Below, one piece after another: positions 21,164 through 26,352 of a stretch of DNA of 26,352 bases. The stretch covers positions 1 to 26,352 of the forward strand of contig PWNO01000205.1 of NCBI GenBank assembly GCA_003557765.1, read 5' to 3'. The stretch's first letter is position 1. Each line of letters begins with the position of its first letter. The translations under genes and the position numbers were made by a program. This stretch comes from Bacteroidales bacterium (lineage in GTDB: Bacteria; Bacteroidota; Bacteroidia; Bacteroidales; UBA7960). The notes beneath the pieces are model-generated. The model was not told the origin of the DNA, ran no database searches, and saw nothing but the letters and a program-made list of their open reading frames with translations.

Positions 21164-23119
21164 TCATTCATGAAGGTTCAAGGATGTGTGGAGTGTTCCC
21201 GAGCGGTGCAGCAAAGTGATCATCTCCACAGCAGCAATGGGATCTTCGGGATTAGCCAGCAAGCGCAGGGTAGCCAGAAAAATATTCACTTCATCAGAAT
21301 GGCTCAGCAGTAGCGACTCTTCTGAGATCACAGGGATGCTGTGCTTCAGCAGTTCCTGTGCCACCATGCTGCCCTGCTTATGTGTATGGCACAATACGGT
21401 GATGTCACTGAGGGCATGCCCTGCCTCGCGGCATGTGTTGATGGTTTCCAACACAGCCGCCAATTGTGCTTTTTCATACTCCTGGCGGTCAGTGCCATCA
21501 AGAAAACGAACCGATACAATGCCTTCAGGCTTATTCGGGCGTTCCTTTTGCTCCACCTTGCCGTAAATGCCTTGCAGTTTTTCGTGCAGCAGGTTTTTGG
21601 CAAAGTCGAAAAACGCATTATTGAAATGGACGATGGATCTGGCGGAGCGCCAGTTGAACGGCAGTGGGATCTGCTGGAAATTATTTGAAAGCGCCACTTC
21701 CCATTCTGACTTGTTCACGCTTCGTATGCCTTCGGTCAGTTGCGGCAGGTTGGCAAACTGCTCGACGTCCCCGTTCCTGAAACGGTAAATGGCCTGTTTG
21801 CCATCACCTACTACCAGACTCTTGTGTCCGCCTGCCAGCGCATTGGACACCAGGGGCAGCAGGTTTTGCCATTGCAGCAAGGAGGTGTCCTGAAATTCAT
21901 CAATCATGTAATGCTGATAACGTTCGCCAAGCCTTTCATAGATGAAGGGAACCGGTTGATCGGCGATGATAGCGGAAATCCGTTTATTAAAATCGGAAAT
22001 ATGCAGTGTGACCTCTTCTGTCTTGATCTCCTCAAGCATGCGTTCCACCTCGCTAAGTAAGGCAAGGGGATAAATTGTGGCCAGCAGGGCGTGTGCATTC
22101 CGGTAAAGCTCCAGCTCATGCGCGGCAATTTGCTGAATGGTTTCAAAACAGCCAATAAGCTTGTCTTTGATGTGCTCAATGGCAGCCTTTTCATCATTCG
22201 TGGCTTTACCCGCAAACCATTTATCTTCGTTGATGGTTTTTTCGACAGTCTTGCCGGGTTCAATCTTTTCGCGCACACGACCGGCAACCATATGCTGGAA
22301 ATAGGCCACGATGCCTTTTGATCCCTGGTAAAAGGCCTGGGCTGTGAGCCCCTGGTCTTCGATGAGGTCAAGGGTGGCCTGTGCTTCACGTTGAATGCGT
22401 CTTTCGAATGATTGCACGGTTTGTCGCAGCTCCCCTGCAGCATCACCAAAGTCCTCCAGGGGGATGTCTTTCAACTTTTCCACATAGGGGGTGCTGTCTT
22501 CATCCACCAGGTTAAATGCCAGCTGGGTGATCCTGTTTTCAATGCGTGTATCCTCTTCCTGGTCTGCCTGCGAAAGGATAAAGCTGATCAGCAAACGGGT
22601 AAGCGCTTCATCCTGTCCCGCCTGTTTGATCAATAAATCAACGGCTTTTTTCAATAAGCTTTCGGTGTCCAGCTCCACTTCCACATTATAAGGAATGTGC
22701 AAGTCAAAAGCGAAAGACCGGATCACCCTGTGGACGAAACTGTCGATGGTGCTTACCGCAAAGTCGGTATAGTGATGGAGCACAAGCTTCAACACCCTGC
22801 CGGCATTGGTGATCAGATGCTCCGGTGTGGGGATGATGCGCCGGGGGTCCTCGTTGGCATCTTGCTGAAAATCATCTGTAAGGTGGTCAATCAGTTTTCT
22901 CCCGTCCTCGTCACCCGGGTCATGTGCACGGGAAATGGCGCCCAGTGAGTCAATGATACGTTCTTTCATTTCTGCAGCTGCGGCATTGGTGAAGGTGATG
23001 GCAAGGATGTGCCTGTAAAGGGAGGGATCCGGCAAGACCAGCTTAAGGTATTCTTTCACCAGGGTGTATGTTTTTCCACTTCCTGCTGCAGACTTGTATA
23101 CGAGAAAGTTTTTTGGCAT
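21164..23119 (-). CDS. AddA/RecB-like UvrD-family helicase, N-terminal part (ends at in-frame TGA)
   Basis: A 651-residue N-terminal portion of a superfamily 1 DNA helicase used in double-strand break repair. It starts MPKNFLVYKSAAGSGKT (Walker A, residues 10-17) and has AITFTNAAAAEMKERI (motif Ia) and FAVSTIDSFVHRVIRSFAFD. Walker B is YMIDEFQDTSLLQW, and motif III is VVGDGKQAIYRFRNG. The frame extends to 23392, but the ATG at 23119, just before the Walker A strand, fits the family and follows a TATCTTTA near-promoter box (23143-23150). Translation stops at TGA 21164-21166 within the region leading to motif V. Joined to the next frame the protein would be about 1080 residues, normal for the family. 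Confidence 0.8.
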   Translation of the reverse strand: MPKNFLVYKSAAGSGKTYTLVKEYLKLVLPDPSLYRHILAITFTNAAAAEMKERIIDSLGAISRAHDPGDEDGRKLIDHLTDDFQQDANEDPRRIIPTPEHLITNAGRVLKLVLHHYTDFAVSTIDSFVHRVIRSFAFDLHIPYNVEVELDTESLLKKAVDLLIKQAGQDEALTRLLISFILSQADQEEDTRIENRITQLAFNLVDEDSTPYVEKLKDIPLEDFGDAAGELRQTVQSFERRIQREAQATLDLIEDQGLTAQAFYQGSKGIVAYFQHMVAGRVREKIEPGKTVEKTINEDKWFAGKATNDEKAAIEHIKDKLIGCFETIQQIAAHELELYRNAHALLATIYPLALLSEVERMLEEIKTEEVTLHISDFNKRISAIIADQPVPFIYERLGERYQHYMIDEFQDTSLLQWQNLLPLVSNALAGGHKSLVVGDGKQAIYRFRNGDVEQFANLPQLTEGIRSVNKSEWEVALSNNFQQIPLPFNWRSARSIVHFNNAFFDFAKNLLHEKLQGIYGKVEQKERPNKPEGIVSVRFLDGTDRQEYEKAQLAAVLETINTCREAGHALSDITVLCHTHKQGSMVAQELLKHSIPVISEESLLLSHSDEVNIFLATLRLLANPEDPIAAVEMITLLHRSGTLHTSLNLHE

Positions 23120-23189
23120 GGGTTGGGGTGCTAGGGATAGCGTAAAGATATAAGAAACTGGGGAATTTGTGTGTGTGGGGGGAGGGAGA

Positions 23190-23266
23190 GGTTTCTTCGT
23201 TTTGCCTTTGGAATGACGTTTTTTAGGATTGGATTGAAGCGGTTTCTTCGCTCTGCTTCGGAATGA
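23190..23266 (+). repeat. Two copies of a GGTTTCTTCG...GGAATGA repeat
   Basis: Copies at 23190-23216 and 23241-23266 share GGTTTCTTCG, a TGC core and GGAATGA and differ at a few positions. They lie in the divergent gap between the helicase and ATP-cone nuclease genes. Similar TTCTTCG...GAATGA words recur in many bacterial intergenic regions. Confidence 0.6.
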
Positions 23267-23323
23267 AAGGCCAATTTGGGTAAAATATGTATTTTTACGG
23301 TGATAACTGATTGAAATGGCACC

Positions 23324-24163
23324 ATGTCGAAGCAAGTGATCATTCGAAAACAGTCTGGTGAGCGGGAAGCTTTTGATCCGGAAAAGTTGCATGCCTCATT
23401 GCTTAGGGCTGGAGCAACGCCTAAGTTATCCCGTAAGGTGGAGGAGGACATCCGGCCCATGCTCGAAGACGGGATGTCCACTTCGGCGGTTTACCGGAAA
23501 GCATTTCAAACCTTAAAAAAGCTTCAGCGCGCCACAGCTGCAAGATACAGTCTGAAGAAGGCCATCATGGAGCTTGGGCCTTCCGGCTATCCGTTTGAGC
23601 ACTTTGTTGGTCAACTGCTTGCCCATATGGGTTACGAGATTGAGGTAGGCAGGGTAGTGCAGGGACAGTGCATCCAGCACGAAGTGGATGTGGTGGCCCA
23701 CAATGAACACCAGCAATTCATGGTGGAGTGCAAGTACTACAACAGCCAGGGAAAGTATTGTAACGTGCGCGTGCCCCTTTACATACACTCCCGTTTCAAG
23801 GACATCGAGCAGCGTTGGAAGTCAACGCCTGGATTGGAAAAGCGAACCTTCCACGGTTGGGTGTTTACCAATACGCGATTCACGGAGGATGCCATGGAAT
23901 ATGCCCGTTGCGTGGGTCTGCGCATGGTCAGCTGGGACCATCCACCCAAAGAAGGCTTGAAAGACATGATTCAGCAAACTGGCTTGTTTCCGGTTACGGT
24001 GCTGACCCACCTTACCAGGAAGCAAAAGCAGATACTGCTCGACCAGGAGATTGTCCTCTGCCGGCAACTGCATCGCCGGCAGGGCGTACTGGATCAGCTC
24101 GGTCTCAAAGCAGGCAAAAAGAAGAAGGTTATTCAGGAAATTCAGGATTTGATTGACCCTTAA
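23324..24163 (+). CDS. ATP-cone domain / Mrr-type PD-(D/E)XK endonuclease fusion
   Basis: A 279-residue two-domain protein. Residues about 3-85 form an ATP-cone, the nucleotide-sensing module of ribonucleotide reductase and NrdR: VIIRKQSGEREAFDPEKLHASLLRAG, then the RATAARYSLKKAI helix. Residues about 90-205 form an Mrr-type nuclease. FEHFVGQLLAHMGYEIEVG is followed by EVDVVA with Asp122 and by VECKYY with Glu135 and Lys137, the expected catalytic residues. A basic helical C-terminus (about 220-279) may bind DNA. It is likely a nucleotide-gated DNA endonuclease, possibly of restriction (type IV-like) or repair type. No methylase or specificity gene is adjacent. It is divergent from the interrupted AddA-like helicase. 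Domains are clear; biological role is unknown. Confidence 0.85.
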   Translation: MSKQVIIRKQSGEREAFDPEKLHASLLRAGATPKLSRKVEEDIRPMLEDGMSTSAVYRKAFQTLKKLQRATAARYSLKKAIMELGPSGYPFEHFVGQLLAHMGYEIEVGRVVQGQCIQHEVDVVAHNEHQQFMVECKYYNSQGKYCNVRVPLYIHSRFKDIEQRWKSTPGLEKRTFHGWVFTNTRFTEDAMEYARCVGLRMVSWDHPPKEGLKDMIQQTGLFPVTVLTHLTRKQKQILLDQEIVLCRQLHRRQGVLDQLGLKAGKKKKVIQEIQDLIDP

Positions 24164-24355
24164 TCATGATGCATTGTTGCATTGCGTTGGCATGCACGTC
24201 AGCAGCAGCGAACAGTTGTCAAAATGTAAAACTGTATCGAGATGAAGCGTCCATAACAGGAAGTTGACACACAGGGGATGATTATTGTCATGTAACAGCA
24301 GTCCTGTTGAAAACATAAATATCCTATAACCAATAACTTGAAAAAACATAAACAC

Positions 24356-26233
24356 ATGAAACGAATGAAAATGGATTCCTGGTTCACTGCTACAGTGCAC
24401 CCTGTGGTTTTTTCCCTGATTTTTACATTGACATTGGGTCTGCAAGCGACTGAAGCCCCTGAGCGTGTGGAGCCGCCTTTTTGGTGGGCGGACATGATGC
24501 ATGCCGAACTGCAGCTCATGGCTTATGGTGAGGACATTGGTAAAACCCGTGTGGTCATTGATTATCCGGGGGTCAGCATTCAGGAAGTGGTGGCTGTGAA
24601 GAGCCCAAATTACCTCTTTATCTATCTCGACATTGAAAAGGCTGCACCGGGGTCTTTTCCGGTGCAATTTTTCCGTGAGGATGACCTGATGTACGAGTAT
24701 ACTTACGAGCTCAGGGAGCGGGACCCGGAAAGCCGGTACCGTGAGGGGGTGAATGTATCTGATGCCATGTACCTGCTGATGCCTGACCGTTTTGCCAATG
24801 GCGACCCTTCACTGGATGATCAGCCAGGCATGCTCGAAGCCAGCGACAGGGAGAATCCTGCCGGAAGACATGGTGGCGATTTGCAGGGGGTGATCGACCA
24901 TATCGACCATATTGCCGACATGGGTTTCACTGCAGTCTGGCTTAACCCGGTCCTCGAAAATGACCAGCCCAGGTATAGCTATCACGGTTATGCCATCACG
25001 GACTTTTATCAGGTGGATGCCCGCTTTGGTGGCAATGAGGCTTATCTGCGCCTGATCGAAGAGGCAGCGGGTCGGAACATGAAGATCGTGAAAGACTTGA
25101 TCCTGAATCATTGCGGGCACCATCACTGGTGGATGAATGATCTTCCAACTGAAGACTGGCTGAATAGGTGGGATGCGTTTACACGCACCACCTACCGCAT
25201 GACTACCATTACGGACCCCCATGGATCACAAGATGATTATGATCGCATGGTCAGGGGCTGGTTCGACACCAATATGCCAGACCTTAACCAGGAAAACCGT
25301 CTGTTGGCTCGCTACCTCAAGCAAAACAGCGTGTGGTGGATAGAGTACAGTGGCATCCAAGCTATTCGCATGGATACTCAGCCCTACGCCGACCGCTTTT
25401 TTATGTCGGACTGGGCCCGCTATATCATGCATGAATATCCCTATTTCATGATTATTGGAGAGGCATGGATGGGCATACCGGCCATGGTGAGCTACTACCA
25501 GGGCGGTAAGGATAACCACGACGGCTACGACTCCCACTTTCCCTCGGTATTTGATTTTGCCATATATGACGATATTGGACGGGCCTTTAATGAAGAACAG
25601 GGGTGGTCAACAGGCATGATGCGCCTCTACAATACCCTCGCACAGGACTTTCTCTATCCTGATCCCTATAACCTGGTGATTTTTGGCAGTAATCACGACA
25701 CCGACAGGTTCTTTACCCGGGTGGGAGAAGACCTGGATAAACTAAAAATGGCCCTCACCTTCCTCTTTACCACACGCGGAATCCCGCAGGTTTACACCGG
25801 CACAGAACTGCTCAAGTCGGCCTATGAGCATGACGGGCATGGTGAAATGCGTACCAATTTCCCGGGTGGGTGGCCCGGTGACCCGGTAAACAAGTTTAAC
25901 CGGGAGGAAAGAACCGCTGAGCAAAATGAGATTGTAGATCATATAACCGACATGCTTCAAATCCGTAAAGAGAATCCGGTCATATACGAAGGCTGGTTGC
26001 TTCAGTATGTGCCGGAAGACAACATATATGTTTATTTTCGTTATGATAACCACGACACGGTGATGGTAATCCTCAATAACAACGACAGGGAGATGCCACT
26101 CGACACAGCACGCTTTTACGAAGGGTGGGAAGGATATATCGGTGCGGAGAATCTGCTTACCGGAGAAGTGTTTAAGGGCTTCGGCAGCTGGTCAATCCCT
26201 GGAAACAAAGCGTTGGTGCTGAAGTTGTTTTAA
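24356..26233 (+). CDS. Secreted GH13 alpha-glucanase, cyclomaltodextrinase/neopullulanase-like
   Basis: A 625-residue alpha-amylase-superfamily enzyme degrading alpha-1,4-glucans, cyclodextrins or pullulan-type oligosaccharides. A signal peptide (basic start, hydrophobic residues 16-31, ending LQA) suggests a periplasmic location. An N-terminal cyclomaltodextrinase immunoglobulin-like domain (about 37-125, starting VEPPFWWADMMH) precedes the catalytic barrel. Region I is DLILNH (247-252), the nucleophile Asp340 lies in GIQAIRMD, the acid/base Glu369 in IIGEAW, and Asp448 in SNHDTD. A C-terminal beta domain follows from about 545. The TTG at 24338 could extend the frame, but the ATG at 24356 gives a normal signal peptide. 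No susCD or other sugar gene is in view, and no clear promoter box was found in 24164-24355. Confidence 0.92.
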   Translation: MKRMKMDSWFTATVHPVVFSLIFTLTLGLQATEAPERVEPPFWWADMMHAELQLMAYGEDIGKTRVVIDYPGVSIQEVVAVKSPNYLFIYLDIEKAAPGSFPVQFFREDDLMYEYTYELRERDPESRYREGVNVSDAMYLLMPDRFANGDPSLDDQPGMLEASDRENPAGRHGGDLQGVIDHIDHIADMGFTAVWLNPVLENDQPRYSYHGYAITDFYQVDARFGGNEAYLRLIEEAAGRNMKIVKDLILNHCGHHHWWMNDLPTEDWLNRWDAFTRTTYRMTTITDPHGSQDDYDRMVRGWFDTNMPDLNQENRLLARYLKQNSVWWIEYSGIQAIRMDTQPYADRFFMSDWARYIMHEYPYFMIIGEAWMGIPAMVSYYQGGKDNHDGYDSHFPSVFDFAIYDDIGRAFNEEQGWSTGMMRLYNTLAQDFLYPDPYNLVIFGSNHDTDRFFTRVGEDLDKLKMALTFLFTTRGIPQVYTGTELLKSAYEHDGHGEMRTNFPGGWPGDPVNKFNREERTAEQNEIVDHITDMLQIRKENPVIYEGWLLQYVPEDNIYVYFRYDNHDTVMVILNNNDREMPLDTARFYEGWEGYIGAENLLTGEVFKGFGSWSIPGNKALVLKLF

Positions 26234-26311
26234 AGGACGAAAGGACAAAAGGACAAAAAGACAAAATGTCTGAGGTCGAAAGGTCTAAGAGTCGAAAGGA
26301 CGACCAAAAGT
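26231..26311 (+). repeat. Long 8-bp array downstream of the GH13 gene
   Basis: About nine units of the octamer family, starting on the GH13 stop codon: TAAAGGAC, GAAAGGAC, AAAAGGAC, AAAAAGAC, AAAATGTC, TGAGGTC, GAAAGGTC, TAAGAGTC, GAAAGGAC. The tail GTCCGGGTATGC (26310-26321) and a later AGGTTTGATG (26335-26344) also occur after the array upstream of nadC. It is the only array of this family lying downstream of a plus-strand gene. Confidence 0.7.
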
Positions 26312-26352
26312 CCGGGTATGCCTTGGGTCTGGGGAGGTTTGATGGTCTTTGT

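Noticed and set aside
24164..24667. 167-codon minus-strand frame over the GH13 promoter region
   Set aside because: It overlaps the signal-peptide region of a certain plus-strand gene and shows no domain.

Overview
This window looks like a chromosomal segment of a Bacteroidetes bacterium, probably Bacteroidales/Marinilabiliales-like. I infer this from several things. Start codons lack Shine-Dalgarno sequences. Promoter-like TAnnTTTG boxes lie just upstream of many genes. The gene families are typical of the phylum: a cyclomaltodextrinase-type GH13 enzyme, a stand-alone LuxE-like adenylating enzyme, a 76-residue pterin dehydratase and an ATP-cone/Mrr nuclease. No tRNA, rRNA, CRISPR array, transposase or phage gene was seen. 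The content is mostly housekeeping and metabolic.

Layout. Bases 1-1145 (minus): apolipoprotein N-acyltransferase, cut by the window edge. 1331-1939 (plus): a TetR regulator, divergent from lnt, with a perfect inverted repeat between two opposed promoter boxes. 1914-4010 (minus): queG and ruvB. 4365-5351 (plus): LuxE-like acyl-protein synthetase, ending at a strong bidirectional terminator. 5667-7639 (minus): tnaA then mntP, with a long structured leader in front of tnaA. 8019-8579 (plus): PlsC-like acyltransferase. 8742-10745 (minus): meaB and an outer-membrane-barrel-like protein. 10930-11160 (plus): pterin-4a-carbinolamine dehydratase. 11152-14752 (minus): nadA-nadB-nadC, the de novo NAD pathway from aspartate. 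14846-19604 (minus): a three-subunit NAD-linked formate dehydrogenase (NuoE-like, NuoF-like, molybdo/tungsto-subunit). 19877-23119 (minus): an AddA/RecB-like helicase-nuclease interrupted by one in-frame TGA. 23324-24163 (plus): ATP-cone/Mrr-type nuclease. 24356-26233 (plus): secreted GH13 cyclomaltodextrinase/neopullulanase-like enzyme.

The NAD genes and the NAD-dependent formate dehydrogenase are contiguous on one strand, so the cofactor pathway sits beside a cofactor-using enzyme. This may be coincidence.

The most unusual feature is in the intergenic DNA. Several families of short, degenerate, word-like tandem repeats fill the gaps. One has an 8-bp period (NAAAAGTC/NAAATGTC-like) and sits 5-30 nt upstream of the start codons of lnt, mntP, nadC, fdhF and the NuoF-like gene; a 7-bp variant precedes tnaA. 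Several copies are followed by a shared CCGGG(Y)(A/C)TG tail. In front of tnaA and nadC this tail forms a GC-rich hairpin, so the mRNA carries hairpin, then U-rich tract, then start codon. Other families are AAAAGCC-like, CTTAACC-like and TTTGTG-like. Start codons were moved inside the longest reading frames where a promoter box, an ATG or family length argued for it.
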